Counted from the stretch's first letter, positions 18,354 to 27,609 are shown. The stretch: DNA of 64,000 nt from Stenotrophomonas sp. Ste86 (GCF_024519465.1 NZ_JALJRW010000010.1:94651-158650), one strand, 5' to 3'. Notes: generated from the sequence alone by a model not told the origin. Numbers and translations are program-made.

Positions 18354-19510
18354 GCCTCGGTCCGCGGCGGATCCTGGCTGACCACCTCTACCTTGGCGCC
18401 TTCGCGCAGGCCATCGATGCCCTCCACCACCACCCGCTCGCCGGCCTTGAGCCCTTCGCGCACCGACACGCGCTCACCCTCGGCCGGGCCCAGCACCACG
18501 TTGCGCAGGTGCGAGGTGTTGTCCGCGGCGATCACGTACACGTAGTTGCCCTTGCTGCCGAACTGCACCGCCGCATTGGGGATCACCAGCGCATCGGCAC
18601 TGCTCACCTGCAGGCGGATATTGACGAACTGGTTGGGAAACAGCGCCTCGTCGGCGTTGGCGAACTGCGCGCGCAGCTTCAGCGTGCCGGTGGCGGTATC
18701 GATGCGGTTGTCCAGACTGGACAGCACGCCCCCGCCCAACGACTGGCGCTCTTCGCGATCCCACGCTTCCACGCGCAGTTCCGGCGCGGCGCGCACGGCG
18801 GCCACCACGGCCGGCAGGTCCGGCTCGGGCACCGTGAACAGCACGCTGATCGGCGTGGTCTGGGTGATGGTGGCCAGCGGTTCGGTATCGCTGCTGCGCA
18901 CCAGGTTGCCGACGTCCACGTTGCGCAGGCCCATGCGGCCCGCAACCGGTGCGGTGATGCGGGTGTACTGCAACTGCAGGCGCGCTTCATCGACCGCGGC
19001 CTGGTCGGTCTGGCGACGACCCTGCAGCTGGCGCACCTTGCTCTGCTGGTCGCTCAGGTCCTGCGCGGAGACGAAGTGCCTGCGCTGCAGTTCTTCATAG
19101 CGTTTGAGCTGGGCCTGGGCGTTGTCCAGCTCGGCCAGGTTCTGCTGCTGGGTGCCCAGCGCACGCGACAGCGCCACCTGGTAGGCGCGCGGATCGATCT
19201 CGGCGATCAGGGCGCCGGCCTTGACGTGCTCGCCCTCGCGGAACGACAGCCGCAGCAGTTCGCCATCCACGCGGCTGCGCAGGCTCACCGTGTGCAACGG
19301 GGTGACGGTGCCCAGCGCCTTCAGGCGTACCACCAGGTCCTCGCGCACGACGGTGGCCACGCGGACGGGCGTGGCGGCAGCGGCAGGCGCCGCGTCGGCG
19401 GCCGGTGCCGGCGCGAGCACGCGCCAGGCGATGGCGGCGGCGGCCAGCACGGCCACGACCAACAGCGGTTTGAACAGACGACGGGAACGCGAGGGCAGCG
19501 GGGCAGACAT
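18350..19510 (-). CDS. mdtA: RND efflux periplasmic adaptor (membrane fusion protein), MdtA/SmeI-like
   Basis: This 386-residue adaptor has an N-terminal signal/anchor (about 14-32), a lipoyl-like region ([20 protein letters not shown]), an alpha-hairpin of about 60 residues rich in Gln/Leu/Glu ([18 protein letters not shown] to [10 protein letters not shown]), then the second lipoyl half ([20 protein letters not shown]) and a C-terminal beta domain. It bridges the inner-membrane RND pump and an outer-membrane channel. It is the first gene of the operon. The ~350 bp upstream would hold the promoter but is largely filled with tandem repeats; no local regulator is seen. Confidence 0.93.
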   Translation of the reverse strand: MSAPLPSRSRRLFKPLLVVAVLAAAAIAWRVLAPAPAADAAPAAAATPVRVATVVREDLVVRLKALGTVTPLHTVSLRSRVDGELLRLSFREGEHVKAGALIAEIDPRAYQVALSRALGTQQQNLAELDNAQAQLKRYEELQRRHFVSAQDLSDQQSKVRQLQGRRQTDQAAVDEARLQLQYTRITAPVAGRMGLRNVDVGNLVRSSDTEPLATITQTTPISVLFTVPEPDLPAVVAAVRAAPELRVEAWDREERQSLGGGVLSSLDNRIDTATGTLKLRAQFANADEALFPNQFVNIRLQVSSADALVIPNAAVQFGSKGNYVYVIAADNTSHLRNVVLGPAEGERVSVREGLKAGERVVVEGIDGLREGAKVEVVSQDPPRTEA

Positions 19511-19710
19511 GGGGCATCCTGCGCGTGCGCCATACGGCGAACGCGTCCATGGTTTACCGGCCCGTGGGGGCAGGCGGGGCGAAGTGGGGTTGTCTGGCGG
19601 GGCCGCTGGTCGAATGCCGCAGCGTGGCTGGATGCCGACCCGGGAGGGTCGGGGGCGTCATGTTACCGCGTGCGGCAGTCTGCGCTCACATGCCCTTGGT
19701 CATGGGATGC

Positions 19711-19872
19711 ATTGAACGTTGCGGTACCGACCGTTGGCCGGTACAAGGTCGCCCGGCCAACGGCCGGCCGCTACAGGTGCATTGAACGTTGCCGTACCGA
19801 CAGTTGGTCGGTACAAGGTCGCCCGGCCAACGGCCGGGCGCTACAGATGCATTGAACGTTCCGTTCAATGCA
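19711..19872. repeat. 70-bp tandem repeats ending in a perfect hairpin at the TRIC gene stop codon
   Basis: Two 70-bp units (19711-19780, 19781-19850) and a partial third share ATTGAACGTTG, GTACCGAC, GTACAAGGTCGCCCGGCC and GCGCTACAG-like blocks. On the minus strand these read as a GTAG-headed GC palindrome. The partial third unit forms TGCATTGAACG-TTC-CGTTCAATGCA-type pairing (19848-19858 with 19862-19872), whose right arm includes the stop codon of the minus-strand TRIC gene. The rest of 19511-19710 shows no gene. Confidence 0.85.
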
Positions 19873-20482
19873 TCTCGTCGCGGTAGACGAACTTGGGCAT
19901 TTCCCAGTTGAAGTGGATCGCCAGCAGGCGCAGCAGGAAGCCACCGCCCAGGCACCACAGCGTGGCCGCATTGAGCGACACGCCCAGTTCCAGCAGGCCC
20001 AGGTAGGCCGCGCCGGTGAACAGCGTGATCACCGCATACAGTTCCTTCTGGAAGATCAGCGGCACCTCGTTGCACAGCACATCGCGCAGCACGCCGCCAA
20101 AGGCGCCGGTCAGCATCCCGGAGATCAGCACGATCGGTGCGGCGTGGCCGGCCTCGCGCGCCACCGCGCAGCCGATCAGGGTGAAACAGATCAGCCCGAG
20201 TCCGTCCAGCACCAGGAAGGTGCGGCGGAAGTGGTGCATCCAGCGCGCCACCCAGGTGGCGATCAAGGCCGCGCAGATGGTGAAGCCCAGGTACTCCGGG
20301 TGTTTCACCCAGCCCAGTGGGTAGTGGCCCAGCACGATGTCGCGCAGCGAGCCGCCGCCGAGCGCGGTGACGCAGGCGATGATCACCACGCCGAACAGAT
20401 CCATGCGCCGCCGCCCGGCCGACAGTGCGCCGGTCATGGCTTCGGCGGAAATGGCGATGAGGTAGATCAGCGAGAGCAGCAT
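19865..20482 (-). CDS. UPF0126/TRIC-type inner-membrane cation channel family protein (YadS-like)
   Basis: This 205-residue membrane protein is built from two similar halves of three helices each, the first with VTALGGGSLRDIVLG and the second with GAFGGVLRDVLCNEVPLIF. This GG-x-RD repeat is the signature of the UPF0126/TRIC family. Bacterial TRIC homologues form trimeric cation channels, and several are controlled by glycine riboswitches. The ATG at 20482 follows a GGAG. In-frame codons further upstream would run into the riboswitch and were rejected. A tandem glycine riboswitch precedes it on the same strand, suggesting a role in glycine or osmotic balance (inference). Confidence 0.88.
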   Translation of the reverse strand: MLLSLIYLIAISAEAMTGALSAGRRRMDLFGVVIIACVTALGGGSLRDIVLGHYPLGWVKHPEYLGFTICAALIATWVARWMHHFRRTFLVLDGLGLICFTLIGCAVAREAGHAAPIVLISGMLTGAFGGVLRDVLCNEVPLIFQKELYAVITLFTGAAYLGLLELGVSLNAATLWCLGGGFLLRLLAIHFNWEMPKFVYRDEMH

Positions 20483-20578
20483 GGCGGGAACTCCGGGCAA
20501 CGGCAGGCGGGGACGGAACCACGCACGCCACGCGCCAGCGCAGGGCACTGTCGTGGGATGGGATTCCGTTGCCGCTCC

Positions 20579-20762
20579 CGCTGTCCTTTTGCCTGAGAGT
20601 TCAGTGGCCAAGGCCACGTGCCCCTTCGGCGGGTCATTGAAGACCTCTCTCCAGATCGGCGTGTCGGATGCATGGTTGGTGGCTGTGCAGCCACCGGCCT
20701 GAGCGATTATGGGAGCCTGCGCCTTCGGCGGGCGCCAGCGCGGCGCCTCTCTCCTGCATCCG
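20579..20762 (-). ncRNA. Tandem glycine riboswitch
   Basis: Read on the minus strand, the first aptamer (about 20762-20690) has GGAGAGAGGCGCC and CGCCGAAGGCGCAGG, ending GCTCAGGCC. The second (about 20662-20579) has GGAGAGAGGTC, CGCCGAAGGGGCA and CTCTCAGGCAAAAGGACAG. These are the conserved glycine-aptamer blocks, and the two-aptamer order with a short linker is classical. The gene downstream is the TRIC-type channel, a known riboswitch partner in proteobacteria. Confidence 0.9.
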
Positions 20763-20810
20763 GGCCGGATTCTAGCAGCCAGCGACCCCGCGCCGGTGGA
20801 TAATCCCGGT

Positions 20811-21080
20811 ATGCCCGCTGAACCCGCCCCCTGGTACGTCTACCTGCTGGAATGCCGCAACGGCAGCTACTACGCCGGCATCAGCAACGACGTGGCGGCC
20901 CGCTTCCAGGCCCATGTGGACGGCAAGGGGGCCAAATACACCCGCGCCAATCCGCCGGTGAAGCTGCTGGCGATGCGCGCCTACCCGGACCGCGCCACCG
21001 CCTCCAAGGCCGAATGGCAGCTCAAGCGCCAGCCGCGGGCGCGCAAGCTGGCGTGGCTGCACGCGGTGGAATCGGCGTAG
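20811..21080 (+). CDS. GIY-YIG domain protein (UPF0213/YhbQ-like)
   Basis: This 89-residue single-domain protein has [20 protein letters not shown], matching the GIY-YIG core (here VYL and YAG), the conserved Arg in AARFQAH, and a C-terminal [15 protein letters not shown]. Stand-alone UPF0213 proteins resemble nuclease domains of homing endonucleases and UvrC; YhbQ-type members are linked to DNA damage tolerance, but the substrate here is unknown. A -10-like GATAAT ends six bases before the ATG, so the mRNA may be leaderless. It is divergent from the riboswitch-controlled gene. Confidence 0.85.
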   Translation: MPAEPAPWYVYLLECRNGSYYAGISNDVAARFQAHVDGKGAKYTRANPPVKLLAMRAYPDRATASKAEWQLKRQPRARKLAWLHAVESA

Positions 21081-21180
21081 CGCCGGATGCTGCGGGCCGC
21101 GCGTCGCTTGTTCGCGTGTTCGCCGCCGACATACCATCGTGCATCTGCCGGTGATCGGCCTGCTGAACCCCTGGAGTGCC

Positions 21181-21525
21181 ATGTCCCGCGACCTGATCCT
21201 GTACCCGGAAGACGAAAACGGCGATGTGCTGTGGAACATGCTGCAGGACGGTGATGACCTGTCGATTCCCCGCGAGGTGGATTTCGCGCTGATCTTCCCC
21301 ACCGAAGACGTGGCCATTGCCTTTGCCGTGCACCTGCTCAAGAACGAACAGAAGGTGTCCTTCGCCCGCTACGAAGGCAACGACGAGTTCCCCTGGCAGA
21401 TCCTGGTGCACCCGCTGATGGTGCCGACCCACCACAACATCGCCGGCTTCGAAGGCCTGCTGGGTACCGAAGCCATTCCCTACAGCGGACGGCTGGATGG
21501 GTGGGGGTGCGTTTCGCAGGGCTGA
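21181..21525 (+). CDS. RraB-family ribonuclease E inhibitor-like protein
   Basis: The 114-residue acidic protein has DGDDLSIPREVDFALIFP, then FAVHLLKNEQKVSFARYE and MVPTHHNIAGFEGLL, ending in a GRLDGWGC-type motif. This pattern matches the RraB family (PF06877), whose E. coli member binds RNase E and alters degradosome activity. An upstream non-ATG start is possible, but the ATG at 21181 begins the conserved region. It lies alone between two small genes. Confidence 0.82.
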   Translation: MSRDLILYPEDENGDVLWNMLQDGDDLSIPREVDFALIFPTEDVAIAFAVHLLKNEQKVSFARYEGNDEFPWQILVHPLMVPTHHNIAGFEGLLGTEAIPYSGRLDGWGCVSQG

Positions 21526-21593
21526 CGCCCTTCAGCACATCACGTACTGCACGCGACCCCGCCCTTCATTCGCACCCCTGCCGGAGAGCACCG

Positions 21594-22031
21594 ATGTCCG
21601 CCCTGTTCCTGATCCTTGCCGCCGCCGCAACCGCCCCGCCTGCCGCAATCGTTCCGGATCCGGCCACGCTGGCGGCCATCGAGGCGACGTGTTTCGATTA
21701 CGTGGACGGCCAGCTCGAAGCCGATCCACAGCGCGTCGCACGTTCGCTGCACCCGGACCTAGCCAAGCGCGCCATCCTGGGGGATACCCCGGACGAGCGG
21801 CTCGGGCTGCGGCGGATGTCCAAGGAAGAGCTGGTCGGGCTGACCCGGCAGGGCGCTCTGAAAACGCCGAAGGAGCAGTGGAACCGCAGCTGCCGGGTGC
21901 TGGACGTGACCGGCAACGCCGCCTCGGTGCGGCTGGAAACGCCATGGTTCGTGGACTATTTCCACATGGGCCGTTTCGGCGCGCGTTGGGTCATCGTCAA
22001 TGCGCTGTGGTACAGCAAGCCGAAGCAATGA
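21594..22031 (+). CDS. NTF2-like (putative lumazine-binding family) exported protein
   Basis: The 145-residue protein has a hydrophobic N-terminus (MSALFLILAAAATAPPAA) that looks like a signal peptide. The rest has an NTF2/SnoaL-like layout: an initial helix with CFDYVDGQLEADPQRVARSL, then LHPDLAKR, and strands ending with GRFGARWVIVNALWYSKPK. Such proteins are often annotated as putative lumazine-binding, though few are characterised. GGAG lies upstream of the ATG. It is convergent with ndh. Function unknown. Confidence 0.65.
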   Translation: MSALFLILAAAATAPPAAIVPDPATLAAIEATCFDYVDGQLEADPQRVARSLHPDLAKRAILGDTPDERLGLRRMSKEELVGLTRQGALKTPKEQWNRSCRVLDVTGNAASVRLETPWFVDYFHMGRFGARWVIVNALWYSKPKQ

Positions 22032-22087
22032 GCCCGTCCAGTGTCACCGAACAACCTCGCACATTCCGGGCAAGCGTTACATCCTGA

Positions 22088-23407
22088 TCATCGCGATGAC
22101 GTCTCATCCGGATCGGGCGCAGACGGGATGGCCTTCCTCCGCCGATCCTCACGGTCATCCCCGAAAATGATCCGCGCGCTGCGCTGGTAGCTCCAGTACG
22201 CCACCGCCCAGTTAAGCAGCACCACGATGCGGTTGCGGAAGCCGATCAGGAAGAACACGTGCGCGGCCAGCCAGAACCACCAGGCCAGCACGCCGGACAA
22301 CTGCAGCCTGCCCAGGTGCACGATCGCGGCCATGCGCCCGATCGTGGCCAGGTTGCCGAAGTCCTGGTACTTGAACGGCCCGGGCGCGGGCTTGTTCTCC
22401 AACCGTGCGCGGATGATCGCCGCCACATGCTTGCCCATCTGCTTGGCCGCAGGCGCCACGCCGGGCACCGGCCGGCCGTCGGCCTGGCTGAGCGCGGCCA
22501 GGTCGCCGGCGACGAAGATCTCCGGATGGCCGTCCAGGGTGAGGTCGGGCTGGACCGGCACGCGGCCGGCGCGGTCCAGCGGGACGTCCAACGTGCGCGC
22601 CAGCGGCGAGGCGGCTACGCCGGCGGCCCACACCACGGTGCGCGCGGGGACGAACTGATCGCCGAGCTGGAAGCCATCGCTGTTGATGTCGCTGACCGGC
22701 GTACCGGTGAGTACTTCCACGCCCAGTTTTTCCAGCTGGCGGCGGGCCTTGAGCGAGAGCACCTCGGGGAAGGTCGACAGCACGCGCGGACCGGCTTCCA
22801 CCAGCCGCACCTTGGCGCTGGCCGGATCGATGTGGCGGAATTCATTGCGCAGCGTGTGCCGGGCGATCTCGGCCAGGGTGCCGGCCAGCTCGACGCCGGT
22901 CGGGCCACCGCCCACTACCGCGAAGCTGAGCCAAGCCGCCTTGCGCGCCGGATCGGGCTCGGCCTCGGCGCGCTCGAAGGCGAGCAGCAGCTTGCGGCGC
23001 AGTGCAATCGCATCGTCCAGGGTCTTCAGGCCGGGCGCATCGGCGGCCCATTCGTCGTGGCCGAAGTAGGCGTGCGTGGCACCAGTGCACAGCATGAGAG
23101 TGTCGTAGCCGAGGTGGCTGCCGTCGGCCAGGATGATCTGGCGGGAGTCCTTGTCGATCGCGGTGACTTCGCCCAGGCGCACTTCCACATTGCGCTGGTC
23201 GCCGAGGATGTGGCGCAGCGGCGCGGCGATGTCCGGCGCGGACAGCCCGGCGGTGGCAACCTGGTACAGCAGCGGCTGGAACAGATGGTGGTTGCGGCGG
23301 TCCACCAGGGTGATGCGGATGCGCGCGCCGGCCAAGGCGCGCGTGGCCCAGAGGCCGGCGAAACCACCACCGATGATGACAAGGTGGGGCAGGGGATCGC
23401 GGGTCAT
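22088..23407 (-). CDS. ndh: Type II NADH dehydrogenase (NDH-2)
   Basis: This 439-residue flavoprotein oxidises NADH and reduces quinone without pumping protons. It has the FAD dinucleotide-binding motif LVIIGGGFAGLWATRALAG at the start, a second (NADH) Rossmann motif SFAVVGGGPTGVELAGTLAE, the ATAGLSAPDIAAPLRHIL block and a C-terminal membrane-binding helix (VLAWWFWLAAHVFFLIGF). The ATG at 23407 follows AAGGAG. The neighbouring NYN-domain gene is divergent. Confidence 0.92.
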   Translation of the reverse strand: MTRDPLPHLVIIGGGFAGLWATRALAGARIRITLVDRRNHHLFQPLLYQVATAGLSAPDIAAPLRHILGDQRNVEVRLGEVTAIDKDSRQIILADGSHLGYDTLMLCTGATHAYFGHDEWAADAPGLKTLDDAIALRRKLLLAFERAEAEPDPARKAAWLSFAVVGGGPTGVELAGTLAEIARHTLRNEFRHIDPASAKVRLVEAGPRVLSTFPEVLSLKARRQLEKLGVEVLTGTPVSDINSDGFQLGDQFVPARTVVWAAGVAASPLARTLDVPLDRAGRVPVQPDLTLDGHPEIFVAGDLAALSQADGRPVPGVAPAAKQMGKHVAAIIRARLENKPAPGPFKYQDFGNLATIGRMAAIVHLGRLQLSGVLAWWFWLAAHVFFLIGFRNRIVVLLNWAVAYWSYQRSARIIFGDDREDRRRKAIPSAPDPDETSSR

Positions 23408-23567
23408 GCAGGGACTCCTTGGGGGCCGGCCGTCCGGCCCATGGGGGACATGGTCGACGCGTTCTATCGTCGCACGTGAAGCGGAACATTCACGTGGATG
23501 ACAGATACTGGGTTCAGGGGCCGTCGCGCTTGCCGGCGGCCATGTCCTGAGTGCCGTGGAGGCTGAG

Positions 23568-24330
23568 ATGACCGAGCCGGAAAAGCGCATCGCGTTGCTG
23601 ATCGATGCCGACAACGCGCCCTCGTCGAAGATCGACGTGGTGCTGGCCGAAGTGGCGCGGCTACGGCGTGGCCAACGTGCGCCGCGCCTACGGCAACTGG
23701 AAGAGTCCGTCGCTGAAAGGCTGGGAATCGGTGCTGCATGCCTACGCGATCCGGCCGATCCAGCAGTTCGCCTACAGCCGCGGCAAGAACGCCTCGGACA
23801 TGGCCATGGTGATCGATGCGATGGACATGCTGTACGCCCGCAACCTGGATGGGTTTGCGATCGTATCCAGCGATGCGGACTTCACCCCGTTGGTGATGCG
23901 CCTGCTCACCGACGGGGTCAAGGTGTACGGCTTCGGGGAAAAGAAAACCTCCGAACCGTTCGTCAATGCCTGCTCCAAGTTCACTTACTTGGAAGCGCTC
24001 GGGCAAGACCTGGCTGCCGACGTGGAGGTGGAGCATGGCAACGAGGAAGCGCGCCCGCGCAAGAGTGGCCCGGAGCTGCGCAGCGACACGCGCCTGGTGC
24101 AGATGCTGCGCAGTGCGGTGGCCTCGGCCGAGGCCGACGATGGCTGGTCGCACCTGGGACCGGTCGGCAGCCAGATCGGCAACCAGGCCTCGTTCGATTC
24201 GCGCAATTACGGCTATGGCAAGCTGAGCGAGCTGCTGGCCGCCACCGGGCTGTTCGAGATGAAGAAGGACGGCAAATCCACCTACGTGCGCGCGCTGCCG
24301 AAGAAGAGTGCGGCCAAGCCGGCCAAGTAA
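23568..24330 (+). pseudogene. NYN-LOTUS domain protein, frameshifted
   Basis: From ATG 23568 (after GGAGG) the frame reads MTEPEKRIALLIDADNAPS, the start of a NYN (PIN-like) nuclease domain, until about residue 31. It then continues in the next frame as YGVANVRRAYGNWKSPSLKG, IDAMDMLYAR and FAIVSSDADFTPLV with the expected acidic residues, and ends in a LOTUS/OST-HTH module (LGPVGSQIGNQASF to LLAATGLFEMKK). One extra G in GGCGCGG near 23659 accounts for the shift. It is either a real inactivating mutation or a sequencing error. NYN-LOTUS proteins are thought to act on RNA. Confidence 0.85.
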
Positions 24331-24402
24331 CGCCTGCATCGGGTTGCGTGCACGGCAGGCATCCGGTTGGACGGGTGAGGCAACACCGGGGGCAGAATCG
24401 AA

Positions 24403-24591
24403 CTACAGCGTCTTCGCGTCGGATCTCTGGTAGCCGTCGATGACCCCACGGCTGAAGTCCTGCAGCGTCCCGAAGGACATCAGCACCAGGGCCGCGACCA
24501 GCATCAGGTCGCGATGGTTGCGGCGGTAGCCCACCACCAGCAGCAGCACACCGACGCACAACAGGCCGACTTCGAGGATCTGGGTGAACAT
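24403..24591 (-). CDS. Small two-helix membrane protein, function unknown
   Basis: This 62-residue protein has one clear membrane helix (ILEVGLLCVGVLLLVVGY), a short charged turn (RRNHRD), a second hydrophobic segment (LMLVAALVLMSFG) and a polar tail. An AAGGA lies about nine bases before the ATG. I do not recognise a family. It sits in the gap between the NYN gene and the GST gene on the opposite strand. Confidence 0.6.
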   Translation of the reverse strand: MFTQILEVGLLCVGVLLLVVGYRRNHRDLMLVAALVLMSFGTLQDFSRGVIDGYQRSDAKTL

Positions 24592-24690
24592 TCCATTTCA
24601 TCCTTGAGGTGACGGCCACGCCGCCGATCGGCGTATCGTAGCGGCACCGCGCGGCCCGGTGCCACGCCTCTTGCGACTGGGACATCCAAC

Positions 24691-25311
24691 ATGCTGAAGA
24701 TCTGGGGCCGCCACAATTCAAGCAACGTGCGCAAGGTGCTGTGGTGCGCGGAGGAAATCGGGGCGCCGTACGAGTCGATCCAGGTCGGCGGCGCGTTCGG
24801 CGGCACCCAGTCGCCCGAATACCGCGCGATGAATCCCAACGGGCTGGTGCCGGTGATCGAAGACCATGGCCTGCCGCTGTGGGAATCCAACACCATCGTG
24901 CGCTACCTGTCGGCGCGGTACGCGCTGGGCACGCTGTACCCCGAAGACGTGGTCGCCCGCGCGCAGTCGGAAAAGTGGATGGACTGGACCACGTCCACCT
25001 TCGCCGGGGTGTTCCGCGATCTGTTCTGGGGCACGCTGCGCACCGCCCCGGCCGACCGCGATGAAGCACGCATCGCCGCCGCGCTGGTGCGCTCGGGCGA
25101 ACTGCTGGCGATGGCCGATGACGCGCTGTCGCGACAGCCATGGCTCTCCGGCGACGACTTCGCGATGGGGGATATCCCGCTCGGCGCCTTCATCTACGCC
25201 TGGTTCGAAATGCCGATCCAGCGCCCACACCTGCCGCACCTGGCCGCGTGGTACGAACGCCTCAAACAGCGGCCGGCGTATCAGCGCGGCGTAATGACTG
25301 CGTTGACCTGA
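24691..25311 (+). CDS. Glutathione S-transferase family protein
   Basis: The 206-residue protein has a thioredoxin-like N-terminal domain (MLKIWGRHNSSNVRKVLWCA, with NSSNV as the likely glutathione-activating Ser region), the cis-Pro segment NGLVPVIED, the ESNTIVRYL motif that binds the glutathione gamma-glutamyl group, and an all-helical C-terminal domain with GDDFAMGDIPLG as the N-capping region. Length and order are typical of bacterial GSTs that conjugate or reduce electrophiles. Substrate unknown. Confidence 0.9.
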   Translation: MLKIWGRHNSSNVRKVLWCAEEIGAPYESIQVGGAFGGTQSPEYRAMNPNGLVPVIEDHGLPLWESNTIVRYLSARYALGTLYPEDVVARAQSEKWMDWTTSTFAGVFRDLFWGTLRTAPADRDEARIAAALVRSGELLAMADDALSRQPWLSGDDFAMGDIPLGAFIYAWFEMPIQRPHLPHLAAWYERLKQRPAYQRGVMTALT

Positions 25312-25356
25312 AGCACTGGATGGCGCGCGCGATGGGTCTGTACCGAGGCGACCGCC

Positions 25357-27609
25357 TCAATACAGATCCGTCGGATCCACATCCAGCGACCAGCGCACCT
25401 TCCGCGCCTGCGGCAACCCATGGATCTGCGGCGTGATCAGATCCAGCACCCCATGCAACGGGCGCCGGGCCGGCGCCGACAGCAGCAGCTGCGTACGCTG
25501 GTATCCGGCCCGGCGCGGCATTGGCGCGGGCATCGGACCGTAGCGCTCCACTGCCGCGTCTTCGGGAATCAATCCGCGCACCGCACTCAACATCGCGTTG
25601 GCATGCTCCACCTGCTGGGCCTCGGCACGCAGCAGCGCCAGGTGCGCAAATGGCGGGAAACCCGCCGCTTCGCGCTGCTGCAGCTCGGCCTCGGCGAAGG
25701 CGTGGTAGCCGCCATTGACCAGCGTCTCCAGTAGTGGATGGCCAGGGTGATGGGTCTGCAGCCAGACCTCGCCGGGGTCGGTGGCGCGACCGGCGCGGCC
25801 GGCCACCTGGATCAACTGCTGGGCGAGTTTTTCGCTGGCGCGGAAATCGGCCGAGAACAGCCCCTCATCGATCCCCACCACCACCACCAGGGTCAGCTTG
25901 GGCAGGTCGTGGCCCTTGGCCAGGATCTGCGTGCCCACCAGGATGCCGGCGCGGTCGCCGAGCGTGGCCAGCTGGGTTTCCAGCGCATCGCGACGCGAGG
26001 TCGTGCCGCGGTCGATACGGATCACCGGGTAGTCGGCGAAGGCCTGCACCAGGTGTTCTTCCAGCCGCTCGGTGCCGATGCCCTGCGGCTGCAGCGCCAG
26101 GCTGCCGCAGTCCGGGCAGGCCAGCGGCGCGGACTGGCGCGCACCGCAATGGTGGCACTGCAGGCGGCGCCCGCCGGCGTGCACCGTCATCGGTGCATCG
26201 CAGCGCTGGCACGGCGCGGTCCAGCCACAGTCGTGGCACAGCAGCACCGGCGCATAGCCGCGCCGGTTCTTGAACACCAGCACCTGGTGGCCGGCCTGCA
26301 GGTGGTCGGCGATGCCCTGCAGCACCTCCGGCGACAGGCCATCGCGCAACGGTCGCTTGCGTACATCCAGCACGCGCACGCGCGGCGGTCGCGCCTCGCC
26401 GGCGCGCTGTTTCAGGCGCAGGTGCGTGTAGCGTCCGGCCTGCGCGTTGTGCAGCGATTCCAGCGAGGGCGTCGCGCTGCCCAGCACCACCGGCACGTCC
26501 AGCGCCTTGGCCCGTACCAGCGCGAAATCACGCGCGTGGTAGCGGATGCCATCCTGCTGCTTGTAGCTGCCATCGTGTTCTTCGTCGACCACGATCAGGC
26601 CGGCGTTGGGCAACGGGGTGAACACCGCCGAGCGCGTGCCGACGATCACCTGCGCCTCGCCGCGTGCCGCCGCCGCCCACACCCGTGCGCGCTCGTTGTC
26701 GTTCAGGCCCGAATGCAGCACGTGCACCGGGATGCCCAGACGTTTGCGGAAGCGCGACAGGGTCTGCGGGGTCAGGCCGATTTCCGGCACCAGCACCAGC
26801 GCCTGGCGACCCCGTGCCAGGCAGTCCACGATCGCCTGCAGGTACACCTCGGTCTTGCCGCTGCCGGTCACCCCGTCCAGCAGGTAGGCCCCGAAGCCGG
26901 TGGCGGCGGTGATCGCGGCGATCGCCTCGGCCTGCTCGGGATTCGGCGGCGGTCCGGCACTGGCCTGCGCCACCGCGCGTTGATGGTCCAGCGCGATCCG
27001 CTCCACCAGGTTGCGCTTGGCCAGGGCGCGGGCAGCGCTGCGCCAATCGTCCATGCGCGCGTCCAGCACGTCCTCGTCGACCACCCCGTCGGCCAGCAAG
27101 GCGCCCAACCGCTGCGGCCGGGTGCCGGCGCGCAGGCGGTCCCGCTGCGCGTGGCCCGCTTCGGTCAGCTGCCAACCCCAGCGATGGGTGTCGGGCAGCG
27201 CATCGCCGCGCCGCAACGGCGCCGGCAACGCGGTGCTGACCACTTCGCCCAACGGCGCATGGGTGTAGCGGGCCAGCCACTGCAGCGAGCTCCACAGCTC
27301 CTCGCGCAACAGCGGTGCGTCATCGATCCATTCCAGCGCGGCGCGCAGGCTGCCGCCATCGGCGACCGTGCCGATCGCCGCGACCACCCCAACCAGTTCG
27401 CGAGACCCGAACGGCACCCGTATCCGGCGGCCGATCATCCCCGCATGCGGCGGCTCGCCCGGCGGCGGGGCGTAGTCGAACCACTGCGGCAGGGGCAGCG
27501 GCACCGCAACCTGGAGGGTCGGCGCATTCAGCAGGGGGGTAGGGCCGCCAGTAAGCGACAGGGGCAGGGCCGGATCGGAGCTGGGCATCGCAGCAGTGTA
27601 GCGGTCCAT
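25357..27609 (-). CDS. priA: Primosomal protein N' (replication restart helicase PriA)
   Basis: PriA reloads the replisome at stalled forks. The protein has the N-terminal DNA-binding domain (PLPLPQWFDYAPPPGE), Walker A in LLDGVTGSGKTEVYLQ, DEAH-type Walker B VVDEEHDGSYKQQDG, and a zinc-binding insertion with cysteine pairs CHDC, CQRC, CHHC and CPDC. GRAGRA lies in the helicase C-terminal half. The start is uncertain: ATG 27609 is used here, with another ATG at 27588 and no strong ribosome site for either. The length (~750) fits the family. A perfect inverted pair of DnaA boxes lies ~95 bp upstream. Confidence 0.95.
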   Translation of the reverse strand: MDRYTAAMPSSDPALPLSLTGGPTPLLNAPTLQVAVPLPLPQWFDYAPPPGEPPHAGMIGRRIRVPFGSRELVGVVAAIGTVADGGSLRAALEWIDDAPLLREELWSSLQWLARYTHAPLGEVVSTALPAPLRRGDALPDTHRWGWQLTEAGHAQRDRLRAGTRPQRLGALLADGVVDEDVLDARMDDWRSAARALAKRNLVERIALDHQRAVAQASAGPPPNPEQAEAIAAITAATGFGAYLLDGVTGSGKTEVYLQAIVDCLARGRQALVLVPEIGLTPQTLSRFRKRLGIPVHVLHSGLNDNERARVWAAAARGEAQVIVGTRSAVFTPLPNAGLIVVDEEHDGSYKQQDGIRYHARDFALVRAKALDVPVVLGSATPSLESLHNAQAGRYTHLRLKQRAGEARPPRVRVLDVRKRPLRDGLSPEVLQGIADHLQAGHQVLVFKNRRGYAPVLLCHDCGWTAPCQRCDAPMTVHAGGRRLQCHHCGARQSAPLACPDCGSLALQPQGIGTERLEEHLVQAFADYPVIRIDRGTTSRRDALETQLATLGDRAGILVGTQILAKGHDLPKLTLVVVVGIDEGLFSADFRASEKLAQQLIQVAGRAGRATDPGEVWLQTHHPGHPLLETLVNGGYHAFAEAELQQREAAGFPPFAHLALLRAEAQQVEHANAMLSAVRGLIPEDAAVERYGPMPAPMPRRAGYQRTQLLLSAPARRPLHGVLDLITPQIHGLPQARKVRWSLDVDPTDLY

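Noticed and set aside
20483..20617. N-terminal extension of the TRIC-type protein
   Set aside because: The extra codons reach into the glycine riboswitch and show no conserved character; the ATG at 20482 with GGAG fits the family start.
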